Positions 26,886-36,578 of a DNA stretch of 64,000 bases are shown here, piece by piece; the stretch's first letter is position 1; the number at the start of each line of letters is the position of its first letter. Source of the DNA: Mucilaginibacter pallidiroseus (GTDB lineage: Bacteria; Bacteroidota; Bacteroidia; Sphingobacteriales; Sphingobacteriaceae); contig NZ_VOEJ01000001.1 in the NCBI RefSeq assembly GCF_007846085.1, positions 744,001-808,000 of the forward strand. The letters are read 5' to 3'. A model generated the notes under the pieces. The model searched no databases. It was not told where the DNA came from and saw only the letters and a program-made list of their open reading frames with translations. The position numbers were made by a program, and so were the translations under genes.

Positions 26886-28667
26886 ATGTATACCTTAGGG
26901 ATTAACGCGGCCTTTCATGACTCGGCTGCATGCATTGTTAAAGACGGTATATTGCTTGCCGCAACAGAAGAAGAACGCTTCACTCACTTCAAACACGGTA
27001 AACGGCCGGTCCCGTTCTCCACCTGGGAACTCCCCTTTCACGCAATTGATTACTGCCTGAAGGTTGCAGGTATCCACATAAATGAAATAGATAACATTGC
27101 CTACTCATTCGACCCATATTTACTTATTGGCGAAAACTATCGCGGAAAGGAAACTATCGAGATTCCGTTTGAGGAAGGCCGCTCACATTTAAATGATGAT
27201 TTCTGCAACCCTTGGGAACCCCTGTTTTTATCATCTATAGTTAATGCGCCGGGGCAGCTAAGAGATGGTTGGCCACATCATTTGCAGCAACGCTTCTTTG
27301 GCTGTAACATAGGCCGCGAAAAATGGCACTTTGTAGAACACCACATAGCCCATGCCGCCAGCGCATTCAATTGCTCGCCGTTCAAAACTGCTGCTGTTAT
27401 GACAGTTGACGGCCGCGGAGAGCAGGCGACTACTACGTACAACGTTGGCACAGGGCAACAATTAAACCGCATTGGCCAGGTTAACTTGCCCCATTCTTTA
27501 GGCTTGCTTTATGAAGATGTAACAACACATTTGGGCTTTCTTCACTCGTCTGACGAGTATAAGGTAATGGCCCTGGCATCGTATGGGAAACCCGAATTTG
27601 TGAAAGATTTTAGGGAAATTGTGCAAATAGGGAGCAATGGCCAATACACTATAAATAACCAAAACTTAACCGGCCGCTTCGGGCCAAAACGTCTACGACA
27701 TGAAGAGTTTACAGCTTTCCATTTCAACATAGCACATTCTATGCAATTGGTGTTGGAAGAAGCGATGCTTGAACTTACCGGCTGGCTGCAACAACAAACC
27801 GGCGAAGAAAACCTGTGCCTTGCCGGCGGTGTGGCTTTAAACTGTGTTGCCAATGCCCGTATACGCGATAGAGGTCTGTTTAAAAACATTTGGGTACAAC
27901 CTGCCTCTGGTGATGACGGTACTGCTTTGGGTGCAGCCCTGTGGATTGATGCGCAACAGCGAAAAAGCAACGAGAAAACCTTTGTAATGGATCATTGCTA
28001 CTGGGGGCCGCAATATACTGATGCAGAGATTGAAAAGCAACTAAAGCTTTGGAAAGTACATTACCGCAAACTGGAAAACATCGCCGAAGAAACTGCAGAC
28101 ATTTTAGCGCAAGACAAAATTATAGGCTGGTATCAGGGCCGCATGGAATTTGGGCCGAGGGCCTTGGGTAGTCGCTCCATCCTGGCATCGCCAATTAACC
28201 CGGCTATGCAAGCGCGTTTAAATGAGGTTAAGGATCGCGAAGACTTTAGGCCGGTTGCTCCTGTTGTATTGCAGGAAAAAGCAAGTGACTGGTTTAATAA
28301 TGCGGAGTACTCCCCTTTCATGCTATTCATTTATGATGTAAAGGAAGATAAGGCTGACAAGATACCAGCTGTTAGACACACAGATGGTACTGCCCGCATC
28401 CAGACAATAAACGAGCAACAGCACAAAGACTACTATGATCTGCTTAAAGCCTTTGAAAATAAAACCGGCGTGCCTGTGCTTGTAAATACATCTTTTAATA
28501 CACTGGGTAAGCCAATTGTTTGCACGCCGAGGGATGCAGTTGAATGCTTTTGGTCGTCGCCATTTGACGCGTTAGTAATTGGATCATTTGTAATTGAAAA
28601 GGAAACCGGAAATGATAACCGCATCTATAGTGGTACCAACCTACAAGAGGCCGAAACTGCTAATTAA
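26886..28667 (+). CDS. NodU/CmcH-family carbamoyltransferase
   Basis: 593 residues, the full length of the two-domain carbamoyltransferases that use carbamoyl phosphate and ATP to carbamoylate a sugar hydroxyl. The N-terminal Kae1-like domain has LGINAAFHDSAACIV, EEERFTHFKH, the metal-binding HHIAHAASAF and TVDGRGE. The C-terminal domain has YQGRMEFGPRALGSRSIL, DFRPVAPVV and NTSFNTLGKPIVCTP. No signal peptide, so cytosolic. Its last 59 nt overlap the downstream GT2 gene, and GT9 follows. The likely job is to carbamoylate a sugar of the surface glycan made by this cluster; NodU does this on Nod factor. Confidence 0.9.
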   Translation: MYTLGINAAFHDSAACIVKDGILLAATEEERFTHFKHGKRPVPFSTWELPFHAIDYCLKVAGIHINEIDNIAYSFDPYLLIGENYRGKETIEIPFEEGRSHLNDDFCNPWEPLFLSSIVNAPGQLRDGWPHHLQQRFFGCNIGREKWHFVEHHIAHAASAFNCSPFKTAAVMTVDGRGEQATTTYNVGTGQQLNRIGQVNLPHSLGLLYEDVTTHLGFLHSSDEYKVMALASYGKPEFVKDFREIVQIGSNGQYTINNQNLTGRFGPKRLRHEEFTAFHFNIAHSMQLVLEEAMLELTGWLQQQTGEENLCLAGGVALNCVANARIRDRGLFKNIWVQPASGDDGTALGAALWIDAQQRKSNEKTFVMDHCYWGPQYTDAEIEKQLKLWKVHYRKLENIAEETADILAQDKIIGWYQGRMEFGPRALGSRSILASPINPAMQARLNEVKDREDFRPVAPVVLQEKASDWFNNAEYSPFMLFIYDVKEDKADKIPAVRHTDGTARIQTINEQQHKDYYDLLKAFENKTGVPVLVNTSFNTLGKPIVCTPRDAVECFWSSPFDALVIGSFVIEKETGNDNRIYSGTNLQEAETAN

Positions 28668-29580
28668 TTGTTTAAAAGCACTACTGGCGCAAAGCTTTGA
28701 TAGAAGCAATTATGAAATAATAGTGGTAAGCGATGGCCCGGATAGGGATACGGAGCAAATATTTCAGGATTTTGCAGGATATGATTATCCTGCTCTGAGA
28801 TATTTGCCATTACCCAAAAAGATGGGCCCTGCTGCTGCACGCAATTTTGGATGGCAAAACGCAAAGGGTACAATAATAGCTTTTACAGATGACGACTGCC
28901 TGCCTCACGCACATTGGCTAAGGGAAATTGTAAATAATTGCAACCCTAACCTGGATCAGGTGGTTACGGGCAGAGTGATTGTACCGATAAGTAAAAGGCC
29001 TACCGACTATGAGCTTAATACATCGCACTTGCAAACTGCCGACTTTATAACGGCTAATTGCGCCTGTACAAAAAAGGCCTTGATAAAGGCAGGCGGCTTC
29101 GACGAACAATTTAGCATGGCATGGCGCGAAGACAGTGATTTGGAATTTAAGTTTATCAACAACAACATACCAATAACAAAGGTAGAGACGGCCATTGTAA
29201 CGCACCCTGTTCGGAAGTCGGCTTGGGGTGTGAGTATAAAAGAGCAAAAGAAAACGCAATACGATGCTTTGCTCTATAAAAAACACCCCGCTCTGTTTCG
29301 AAAAAAAATAAGCGCCCGGTCGCCTATATTATATTATGCTATCATATTATCCTTCCTCACAATGCTTATCGGCGTTGTTATAGGGCATAACCAATTGGCA
29401 AGTATAGGCTTGGCGTTTTGGGCAGCACTTACCGGGTATTTTATATTTAAGCGCCTTTATTCAACTAAACTTAGTTTAAATCATATTTCAGAAATGATTG
29501 TTACCTCTGCAGTAATTCCATTTGTTTCCATTTTTTGGCAATGGTATGGCGCTGCTAAATACCATGTATTATACATTTAA
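28609..29580 (+). CDS. Family 2 glycosyltransferase with C-terminal membrane helices
   Basis: 323 residues from the ATG at 28609, which directly gives the GT2 fold start MITASIVVPTYKRP. Conserved points are VVSDGPD, GPAAARNFGWQNA, the metal-binding TDDDC and the acceptor-side WREDSDLEF. Two hydrophobic helices near the end (ILYYAIILSFLTMLIG and LASIGLAFWAALTGYFIF) place it at the inner membrane. The gene overlaps the end of the carbamoyltransferase gene by 59 nt in another frame, an unusually long overlap that suggests coupled translation. A third gene (GT9) begins 2 nt after its stop. Confidence 0.88.
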   Translation, partial: EMITASIVVPTYKRPKLLINCLKALLAQSFDRSNYEIIVVSDGPDRDTEQIFQDFAGYDYPALRYLPLPKKMGPAAARNFGWQNAKGTIIAFTDDDCLPHAHWLREIVNNCNPNLDQVVTGRVIVPISKRPTDYELNTSHLQTADFITANCACTKKALIKAGGFDEQFSMAWREDSDLEFKFINNNIPITKVETAIVTHPVRKSAWGVSIKEQKKTQYDALLYKKHPALFRKKISARSPILYYAIILSFLTMLIGVVIGHNQLASIGLAFWAALTGYFIFKRLYSTKLSLNHISEMIVTSAVIPFVSIFWQWYGAAKYHVLYI

Positions 29581-29582
29581 TA

Positions 29583-30575
29583 ATGAAACTTCCACCGTCC
29601 GAAATTAAGAAGATCGCCGTTTTCCGTGCCCTGCAACTGGGCGATATGCTATGCATTATTCCGGCTATTAAAGCGTTAAGGAATGCTTATCCTGATGCAA
29701 ATATTGTTCTGCTTGGGCTGCCCTGGGGCAAATCCTTTACAGAAAGGTTCAACACTTATTTCGACGGCTTTATACATTTTCCGGGCTATCCGGGCTTGCC
29801 CGAACAGGAACTTAATCCGAAAGACTTCACTGCTTTTTTGAAGCGCATTCAGGATGAGGAGTTTGATTTGGTTTTGCAGATGCAAGGCAATGGCTCGATA
29901 ATCAATCCTATGATAGAGTTGTTTGGTGCAAAATATACAGCCGGCTACACCACTCAGGGGCATTACGCACCAGATAGCGGCTTATTTATGCAATACCCCA
30001 ATGAAGGACATGAAATTGACAGGCATATAAAGTTGATGGAGTTTTTGGGCATCGAATCTCAGGGGAACGATCTTGAGTATCCGCTGACAACTGCAGATTA
30101 TAATGCGCTTGATGAATTGCACCTCGACATTGAACCGAAAGGGTATGTATGCGTTCATCCAGGCTCACGAGGATCATGGAGGCAATGGCCTGTGCAATAC
30201 TTCGCCGCCCTTGCAGATTACTGCATTGAACAAGGACTTAAGGTAGTACTTACAGGTATACCTCAGGAGGCCGAGATTATTGATGCCGTTATTGGTCATA
30301 TGCGACACGAGCCCATTAATACCGTGGGCAAAACATCTATGGGTGCAGTAGCTGTTTTGATACAGAATGCTGCCATGTTAATATCAAACTGTACAGGTGT
30401 ATCACATATCGCTTCAGCATTTAAAACGCCAAGTATTGTAATTAGTATGGATGGGGAGCCACATAGATGGGGACCATTAGATACCCGGGTGCATCGCACC
30501 ATCAACTGGTTGCAATCGCCCGATTTCCACTCCGTGTTCCGCGAAACTGTTGAACTTGTTAGCCTGGCAAGTTAA
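29583..30575 (+). CDS. Family 9 glycosyltransferase (heptosyltransferase type)
   Basis: 330 residues of the GT9 family, which in Gram-negatives adds heptose from ADP-heptose to LPS core. Features are IAVFRALQLGDMLCIIPAIKAL at the acceptor site, VLLGLPWGKSF, the nucleotide-sugar site VCVHPGSRGSWRQWP and the C-terminal SNCTGVSHIASAF. The usual heptosyltransferase text is conserved enough for family assignment but not donor identity. Last gene of the carbamoyltransferase-GT2-GT9 unit; its final 17 nt overlap the end of the opposing GT9 gene. A phosphatase of the heptose pathway (GmhB-like) lies just beyond, supporting heptose chemistry. Confidence 0.88.
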   Translation: MKLPPSEIKKIAVFRALQLGDMLCIIPAIKALRNAYPDANIVLLGLPWGKSFTERFNTYFDGFIHFPGYPGLPEQELNPKDFTAFLKRIQDEEFDLVLQMQGNGSIINPMIELFGAKYTAGYTTQGHYAPDSGLFMQYPNEGHEIDRHIKLMEFLGIESQGNDLEYPLTTADYNALDELHLDIEPKGYVCVHPGSRGSWRQWPVQYFAALADYCIEQGLKVVLTGIPQEAEIIDAVIGHMRHEPINTVGKTSMGAVAVLIQNAAMLISNCTGVSHIASAFKTPSIVISMDGEPHRWGPLDTRVHRTINWLQSPDFHSVFRETVELVSLAS

Positions 30576-31632
30576 GTAGATCACTGATTGCGTTAACAAC
30601 GCCTTCTGGCCGGGGCGGAGGAATCAACTCCTGATACAGCTTACCGTTAACGTAAGCTATAATCTCATTTCGGCTGCGTAAAGCTGGTGGGACAGAAAAC
30701 TCAAATACCCTGTTAGGTATGTTCCAAGGTGTATGCTGAGGGTTGGTTTGTGCATAAAGAGCTACAACCGGCGTGCCCACGGCTGCTGCAATGTGCAGTG
30801 TACCTGTATTTACACAAACCACCAAGGCAGCTTGTTTAATTAAGCAAGCAAATTGAGCAACGTCGAAACATCCGGCGACAGAAAAGCAGTCCACCCCTGC
30901 TTTCGCAGCTAACCCTTTTGCAAGTTCGCTTTCGGATTGCGAGCCGGTAAACAATACCTGGAAACCTTTTTCTACTGTTAACTTTGCAACATCGACCCAC
31001 TTTTCCTTTGGGTATTCACGTTTTTCTTCACTTACACCGGCGTGTAATATAAGCCAGGGCTTATTGATGTCGACACCGTTGCTAACAAGGGTTGCTTCAA
31101 CATTTGGCCACAAATCTTCATCAACTTGTAATTGCAGGTCTTCTTCTGTCGTTGTAGCGCCAACAGCGGCAACAAGATCCAGATCGCGGCGTACCTGATG
31201 TTTGATTAAGGAATAAGGTTCGATATCTGGCACCCAATCAGTTAGCAAACCGTAAGGGTTTTCCCGGCAATAAGCTAACACTTTAGGAATGCCTGCCATA
31301 AAGACCAGCATAGCTGTGGGTAATGGATTTTGGCTGTAGACCGTAAAAATTATAGCTGCATCAAACTCACGTAATTTGATTTCTTCAACCACCCTATTGA
31401 TGCTTTCGGCGTCCGGCGATTCCTTTGATTTCACCCACGGAAGATCATATATGATATGGTCATCAATTTCAGGCATCAACCTGATTACGCCCTTAGCCAT
31501 TGACGATGTAAGAACGGTTACCTTCGCACCGAAACTTTGTCTAAGTGCCCGTATGGCCGGGCCGGTCATGATCAGGTCGCCCATATTATCCGGGCGGATA
31601 CATAATATATTTTTACAGTCTTTCCAGCTCAT
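30559..31632 (-). CDS. Family 9 glycosyltransferase (heptosyltransferase type)
   Basis: 357 residues, a second GT9 enzyme. It has ILCIRPDNMGDLIMTGPAIRAL at the N-terminus, PWLILHAGVSEEKREYPKEKW at the donor site and CVNTGTLHIAAAVGTPVVALY near the end, the standard ADP-heptose transferase pattern. Probably inner-face membrane-associated. It is the last gene of the minus-strand operon: its start codon overlaps the stop of gmhB (TAATG). Its 3' end overlaps the opposing GT9 gene by 17 nt, so transcripts converge. The donor sugar is inferred as heptose from gmhB. Confidence 0.88.
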   Translation of the reverse strand: MSWKDCKNILCIRPDNMGDLIMTGPAIRALRQSFGAKVTVLTSSMAKGVIRLMPEIDDHIIYDLPWVKSKESPDAESINRVVEEIKLREFDAAIIFTVYSQNPLPTAMLVFMAGIPKVLAYCRENPYGLLTDWVPDIEPYSLIKHQVRRDLDLVAAVGATTTEEDLQLQVDEDLWPNVEATLVSNGVDINKPWLILHAGVSEEKREYPKEKWVDVAKLTVEKGFQVLFTGSQSESELAKGLAAKAGVDCFSVAGCFDVAQFACLIKQAALVVCVNTGTLHIAAAVGTPVVALYAQTNPQHTPWNIPNRVFEFSVPPALRSRNEIIAYVNGKLYQELIPPPRPEGVVNAISDLLNLPG

Positions 31633-32189
31633 TAATTTGCAGCTAATATTCTCTGCGCGGCTTGATTTATATTTTCACAGATGTATGTCGGCTTCCTAAA
31701 GTCACCTTCCAGCCATTCGGTTTCGTTGCCGTTATTAATTAATACGGTTTTGCATCCGGCCCGGTTGCCTGCCTCAACATCATTCAAAATATCACCTATC
31801 ATCCACGATGATGATAAGTCGACATTAAGGTCTGTCGCAGCCTTCAACAACATTCCCGGCTTTGGCTTTCGGCAATCACAATCAATATTAAAACCGCCTT
31901 GGTCACCTTCCGGGTGATGCGGGCAGTAATAAAATGCGGCCAAATCAAGCCCCTCATTGTTAAGCAAACTCTGTAGCTTAGTTTCTACGTCGGCCAGTTT
32001 GCCTCCTTCGAAAAGCCCCCGTGCAACTCCCGATTGATTAGAGATAACAGCTAACAGATAACCCTGCGCAGCAAGCTGTTTTAAGCCTTCGATAGCATTA
32101 GTTTCCAGTGTAATTAATTCAGGGTTTACGTTATACGGTATATCAGGGATAAGTGTGCCGTCCTTATCTAAAAAAATAGCTTTCGTCAT
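31632..32189 (-). CDS. gmhB: D-glycero-manno-heptose 1,7-bisphosphate 7-phosphatase, GmhB-like
   Basis: 185-residue HAD phosphatase that removes the 7-phosphate of heptose bisphosphate on the way to ADP- or GDP-heptose. Motif I is FLDKDGTL with both catalytic aspartates, motif II ISNQSGVARG, motif III KPKPGML, and motif IV IGDILNDVEAG. The GmhB zinc loop is present: CPHH followed by DCDC (YCPHHPEGDQGG to NIDCDCRKP). Length matches E. coli GmhB (191). It is translationally coupled on both sides by TAATG overlaps, with a GT4 gene upstream and a GT9 gene downstream. Other heptose genes (gmhA, hldE) are not in the window. Confidence 0.92.
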   Translation of the reverse strand: MTKAIFLDKDGTLIPDIPYNVNPELITLETNAIEGLKQLAAQGYLLAVISNQSGVARGLFEGGKLADVETKLQSLLNNEGLDLAAFYYCPHHPEGDQGGFNIDCDCRKPKPGMLLKAATDLNVDLSSSWMIGDILNDVEAGNRAGCKTVLINNGNETEWLEGDFRKPTYICENINQAAQRILAAN

Positions 32190-33472
32190 TAAGCAGCCTT
32201 GTATTTGTTTAAGCTGATGTTTGAATTGATTGCAACCGGTTGCAAACGCATATACAAATTATTTACCTGCGACGACACTTTTGCCCAGGTAAATTGGCTG
32301 TTAACCCGCTTAATAGCATTCTCTCCCATTTGCTCAAGCAACGCGGGATCTTCAAATAATTCAGCAACCTTATCTGCCAGCATTTTTGGGTTATGCGGAT
32401 CCACAAGTGCGCCCGTCTGGCCGTCGGCCACGCTGTATTTAATGCCGCCAACGTTAGAGCCTATCACCGGCGTACCGCAGGCCATGGCTTCCAACGGCGT
32501 AATGCCAAAAGGCTCATACCATGGCGTGGTTATAAAAATGTCCGCAGCCGAATAATAGAACTTGAGTTTATCCCGATTTTTCCGGCCTGCAAAAATAATA
32601 TTGTCTACAACATTATGTTCGCGGGCAATGGTGAGTAAACGTGCATATTCGGGGCAAGTGCCTTCCTCCAGTTCTTCGCATTCGCCCCCAACAATCAATA
32701 GCTTAATTGTCTGTCCTGCAGCTTTCAGATAGCCAAGGGCACGTATTACATTGTCAACACCCTTACGCGGCACCATACGCCCAAGTTGTAAAATAATCTG
32801 CTCATGTTGCGGCAGGCCCAACAATTTGCGCGCAGCCTGCTTATCCATCGGTTTAAACTCGGTTGCACTAAAGCCGCATGGTATAATGGTGATTTTTTCT
32901 GACGGGGCATTGTAAAGCTCCATCAAATCAGTTTTATCCTGCGGGCATTCAGCAATAATATAATCTGCTTGTTTAACAGCTTCAGTTTCAATAGCGAGCC
33001 TTTCCATCGGGAAATTGTCATTACCACCCTGATGCGCTCTGCGTACGTAGCCAAGCGCATGAAAGGTAACAACAAATGGAATGCCTAACACCTGTTTTAT
33101 ACCCATAGCAACAAGGGCCGACATAAAAAAGTTGGCGTGTACCAACGAGTAGTCGAAGCGTTGCTCGTTAATGAACCTTAACATGTTGCTTTTAAATTCA
33201 TCCATGTATTGCAAAAGCTCTTCTTTGGCAATAACATCTGCTGGGCCGGCACCAATGTGAATAACGCGCACTCCGGGCAACCAATTTACAATATCCTTTT
33301 GCGATACACTTTCGCGCCTGGTAAAAACGTCTACCAGGTACCCATCATTAGCCAAATGTTTAGCCAACTGCGCAACATACACATTTTGGCCACCAGTATC
33401 AACACCACCAAGATCAGCAAGGGGCGATGCATGTTCGCTTATGAAAGCGATATGTTTAAGCTGATTCTTCAT
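32189..33472 (-). CDS. Family 4 glycosyltransferase (sucrose-synthase/MshA-like)
   Basis: 427 residues, GT-B fold, family GT4. The N-terminal acceptor domain has the GGVDTGGQNVYVAQLA loop shared with sucrose-phosphate synthase and MshA-like enzymes, then VHANFFMSALVAM and VVTFHALGYV. The C-terminal donor domain shows IILQLGRMVPRKGVDNVIRAL, AADIFITTPWYEPFGITPLEAMACGTPVIG with the E-x7-E pattern. No signal or membrane helix. Its start lies 4 nt after the upstream GT gene stop, and its stop overlaps the gmhB start. Acceptor and donor are not predictable from sequence. Confidence 0.88.
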   Translation of the reverse strand: MKNQLKHIAFISEHASPLADLGGVDTGGQNVYVAQLAKHLANDGYLVDVFTRRESVSQKDIVNWLPGVRVIHIGAGPADVIAKEELLQYMDEFKSNMLRFINEQRFDYSLVHANFFMSALVAMGIKQVLGIPFVVTFHALGYVRRAHQGGNDNFPMERLAIETEAVKQADYIIAECPQDKTDLMELYNAPSEKITIIPCGFSATEFKPMDKQAARKLLGLPQHEQIILQLGRMVPRKGVDNVIRALGYLKAAGQTIKLLIVGGECEELEEGTCPEYARLLTIAREHNVVDNIIFAGRKNRDKLKFYYSAADIFITTPWYEPFGITPLEAMACGTPVIGSNVGGIKYSVADGQTGALVDPHNPKMLADKVAELFEDPALLEQMGENAIKRVNSQFTWAKVSSQVNNLYMRLQPVAINSNISLNKYKAA

Positions 33473-33476
33473 AATA

Positions 33477-34454
33477 TTACACCGCTAAGTTTAAAGTAGA
33501 TGCCTGACTTGATTTGCTAACCACTTCCTCAAATAGTGATTCCCAATCCCGTGCAAATCTTTCTATCCCAAAACGCTTTAACGCAAGCTCACGACCATTA
33601 GCTCCTATCTCACGAGCCAGTTCGGGGTTGCTCAATAGCAAATTCATCTTATCTACGAGGTAGTTAATATCCGTGTGGATGAAGCCCGAGTATCCATTAT
33701 CTATAACAGCAGATAATTCTGTTGTGGCAAGCCCAACAACCGGTATGCCCATCATCAAGGCTTCGCAAATGGCAAGGCCAAGACTGGTATATCTGATAGG
33801 GTTAAAGAAAAACCTGTAGCGGCTCTGAAACTCCGGCAACTGCGGATGCAAAACTTCGCCCAGGCCAAGATCACCGGTACCCATCCCAACCAAATCAAGC
33901 GGCACTTGCTCCTTTGCTTCCAAAAAAACATCAAGGCCAAGCAATCTTCCACGGCTGGGTAAGTTATTGATTACAACAATGCCCTTATTTAATTCGCCCG
34001 AGTACATTATGCCGCTATCGGTAACGCCGTGTTCAATTACTCTGGTAGGTGTGTTGTTATTGTCCCACATCAACTTGTTAAAATGTGTAACGTGAACAAG
34101 CGTTACATCAGGCGTATCTAATATGTGTTTGGTATCGGTAGGGTGCTGCCGGGGTGGGTCGTGCTCAATATATACTTTTGGCAACCGGCGTTGCTCTTCA
34201 GAAAGTATCGCAAACTGATCGGTAAGATAGTTATTGTTGGTTTGAAAGAGAATTACATCAAATTCATGATTTTTCACTTCTGCCGCAGGAACTTCAATTA
34301 CATTATCAGCAAACGGAAAGGTTTCGCCACGCCCGTAGTATCCTTCGGTTTTTTCGGGCGTGGTAGGTATGTAGATGTCGTAATTCCCTTGAGATAGATA
34401 ATATAAATAACTGCCGTGAATGTGCCAGGTAAAAATCTTCAATCTGTTTTTCAT
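33477..34454 (-). CDS. Family 4-like glycosyltransferase
   Basis: 325 residues, GT-B type. The N-terminal half is unusual (MKNRLKIFTWHIHGSYLYYLSQ, then IYIPTTPEKTEGYYGRG, VILFQTNNNYLTDQ), as in a group of short GT4-like proteins that act on glycoconjugates. The C-terminal donor half has IVVINNLPSRGRLLGLDVFLEAK, RYTSLGLAICEALMMGIPVVGLATTE and the final LALKRFGIERFARDWE. It is the first gene of the minus-strand operon (two GT4, gmhB, GT9). Its promoter must lie in the 0.5-kb AT-rich gap upstream. Specific role unknown. Confidence 0.83.
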   Translation of the reverse strand: MKNRLKIFTWHIHGSYLYYLSQGNYDIYIPTTPEKTEGYYGRGETFPFADNVIEVPAAEVKNHEFDVILFQTNNNYLTDQFAILSEEQRRLPKVYIEHDPPRQHPTDTKHILDTPDVTLVHVTHFNKLMWDNNNTPTRVIEHGVTDSGIMYSGELNKGIVVINNLPSRGRLLGLDVFLEAKEQVPLDLVGMGTGDLGLGEVLHPQLPEFQSRYRFFFNPIRYTSLGLAICEALMMGIPVVGLATTELSAVIDNGYSGFIHTDINYLVDKMNLLLSNPELAREIGANGRELALKRFGIERFARDWESLFEEVVSKSSQASTLNLAV

Positions 34455-34978
34455 GCTTGGTGTGATGGTATAAAGTATCCATGAAAGACAACAACAGCGC
34501 CAAACAAAATTTAATTAGGAATACAATAAGTTTATTAATAAATAATTCAAGAGTTATAATTTAATCTTGCTTAAAACCGCCAAAGATGTAACGTTTCCAT
34601 AACAACTGAACTTTTTGGTACGGACGTATCAAATTTTCGAATGTATGTTAATGTTAACATCTATATGCAATATTGACTTAAATACCATTCAAACGGCATT
34701 TTTTGAATTTTATAAAGCAGTCAGTAGAAATAAAACCAAAACGCTTCCCCAAATTGTGCAACTTGTTCCGCTTCCACAGTCCACACCACTCATAAAATTA
34801 TAGTTAATTTTATTTTTCTTTAAACTTAAATAACTGAAAATCAACAACATATATATAACTCATAAATTAGTAAGCATCTGGCGGACAATTTGCAAATACG
34901 TGCGCAGGTGAAAGCCTACCCTAATTGATTGATTATTTTTTTAAACGAAAGCGATAACCTGCTTGGTTACTTGTGGTT
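34455..34978. other. AT-rich 524-nt divergent intergenic region
   Basis: Separates the minus-strand glycan operon from the MFS gene. No coding sequence is supported; a 62-codon open frame at 34615-34803 has no family features. A small hairpin (TAACC-5 nt-GGTTA, 34955-34969) sits just before the MFS start. No TAnnTTTG element was found on either strand. Confidence 0.5.
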
Positions 34979-36463
34979 ATGAATTTACGACCCTCAGAAA
35001 AAATTTCTGTTACTGAATTAAACCGTGGCCTTAATTATGTAATTGCCGACGGCCTTTCGGCCGAAGCCATGGTTGTTTTTACAAGCGGCACCTTCTTAAC
35101 CGCAATGGCTATCCACATGGGCGCTACAAACTTTCAGCTGGGTTTGTTGGCCGCGTTGCCAACATTCACTACCATTTTCCAGTTAGCCTCCATATGGTTG
35201 GTTCAAAGGTGGAACAATCGTAAAGCCATAACCTCCTTATTCAACTTGCTTGCGCGTTTCCCGCTTATTGCCATCGGCGTTATGCCATTGATGTTTAGGG
35301 GCACTACAACCATACAGGTATTACTTGTATTACTATTCTTCCAACACATTTTTGGAGATATTGCGGGCGCTAGTTGGAACTCGTGGATGAAGGATCTGAT
35401 ACCGGGCGAGCGGCTTGGCGCATTTTTTAGCAAACGCAGCCGGATGGCACAAACACTTAATGTAACGCTTAGCCTTGCAACAGCAATGGGGATAGACTAC
35501 GTTAAAGCCCACTACCCGGCTCACGAAATTACGGCCTATACTACCCTGTTCCTTGCCGGCGGTGCGTTGGGTATGATAAGCGTATTTTTGCTATTGCGTA
35601 CACCTGAGCCCAAACCAACTCCAATGGATGACAAAGTATTAAAGCTTTTTGGCCGCTCACTAAAGGACAACAACTTTAGAAATTTGCTAGCCTTCAATTC
35701 GCTTTGGGCATTTGCACTTAATCTGGCTACACCTTTTTTTGCAGTATTCATGCTTAAAACCATTGGTTTGCCGTTATCATACGTAATTGGTCTTGGCATT
35801 TTAAGCCAGCTAAGCAGCATTGCTTTTATCAAGCTGTGGGGAGCTTATTCGGACAGGTTTAGCAACAAAACTATTATAAACATATGTGCACCGCTTTACA
35901 TAACATGCATTGTTGCTTTTGCCTTTACAGCAATGCCTGCGTCTAAACTAACTGCCATTATTTTGTTGGGATGTATACACGTAGTAACCGGACTATCAAC
36001 CGCAGGAATAAACTTGGCGCTTAGCAATATCGGCATGAAACTGGCTCCAAAAAATGAGGCTATTGTTTATATATCTGCCAAGAATATGTTTGTGGCATTC
36101 TTTTCAACTATTGCGCCCATGGTTGGTGGCCTGCTGGCCGATTTTTTTGCAGGACACCATATAAGTTACCAAATTAGTTTTGCGGGCACCACATACACTA
36201 TTATAGATCTGCAGGGGTGGAATTACTTTTTCATAATTGGCGGCACCCTTGCCTTTGCGTCTTTGCAATTGTTAAGTAAAGTAAAAGAGGTGGGTGAAAT
36301 CAAGAGTAAGAAAGTAAAGATGCACATGCGCGCCGCATTGCGTAACAAGCTGAGGTCAAATATTGGGCGTGAGTTTACCGATAACCTATACGCACCGTCA
36401 ATAGCCGTACGCAAAAATGTTTCACGCTTAATTAAAAAGACGCAATTATCGCCTCCGAAGTAG
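34979..36463 (+). CDS. Major facilitator superfamily transporter
   Basis: 494 residues from the ATG at 34979 (a GTG two codons upstream also exists). Twelve hydrophobic segments can be traced, with the MFS loop 2-3 region WLVQRWNNRKAIT, the second-half LWGAYSDRFSNKTIINI and a 60-residue cytosolic tail rich in Lys and Arg. It resembles MFS proteins annotated as sugar or glycoside transporters, but substrate is unknown. The next gene, an exported Gfo/Idh/MocA oxidoreductase, is 115 nt downstream on the same strand; uptake of the sugar or its oxidation product would link them. Confidence 0.87.
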   Translation: MNLRPSEKISVTELNRGLNYVIADGLSAEAMVVFTSGTFLTAMAIHMGATNFQLGLLAALPTFTTIFQLASIWLVQRWNNRKAITSLFNLLARFPLIAIGVMPLMFRGTTTIQVLLVLLFFQHIFGDIAGASWNSWMKDLIPGERLGAFFSKRSRMAQTLNVTLSLATAMGIDYVKAHYPAHEITAYTTLFLAGGALGMISVFLLLRTPEPKPTPMDDKVLKLFGRSLKDNNFRNLLAFNSLWAFALNLATPFFAVFMLKTIGLPLSYVIGLGILSQLSSIAFIKLWGAYSDRFSNKTIINICAPLYITCIVAFAFTAMPASKLTAIILLGCIHVVTGLSTAGINLALSNIGMKLAPKNEAIVYISAKNMFVAFFSTIAPMVGGLLADFFAGHHISYQISFAGTTYTIIDLQGWNYFFIIGGTLAFASLQLLSKVKEVGEIKSKKVKMHMRAALRNKLRSNIGREFTDNLYAPSIAVRKNVSRLIKKTQLSPPK

Positions 36464-36578
36464 GATGATAATTTAAATCTTGTAGTCAAGCGTTCTTAAA
36501 TACAAGAAACTAATTTTATCAAACAGAAACATCCGCGATTCGTTCAAATTAAAGTTTAACGACCACACACAAGCGGAT

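Noticed and set aside
34615..34803. 62-codon open frame in the gap before the MFS gene
   Set aside because: No family features, no promoter or ribosome-site support, and composition like the surrounding AT-rich gap.
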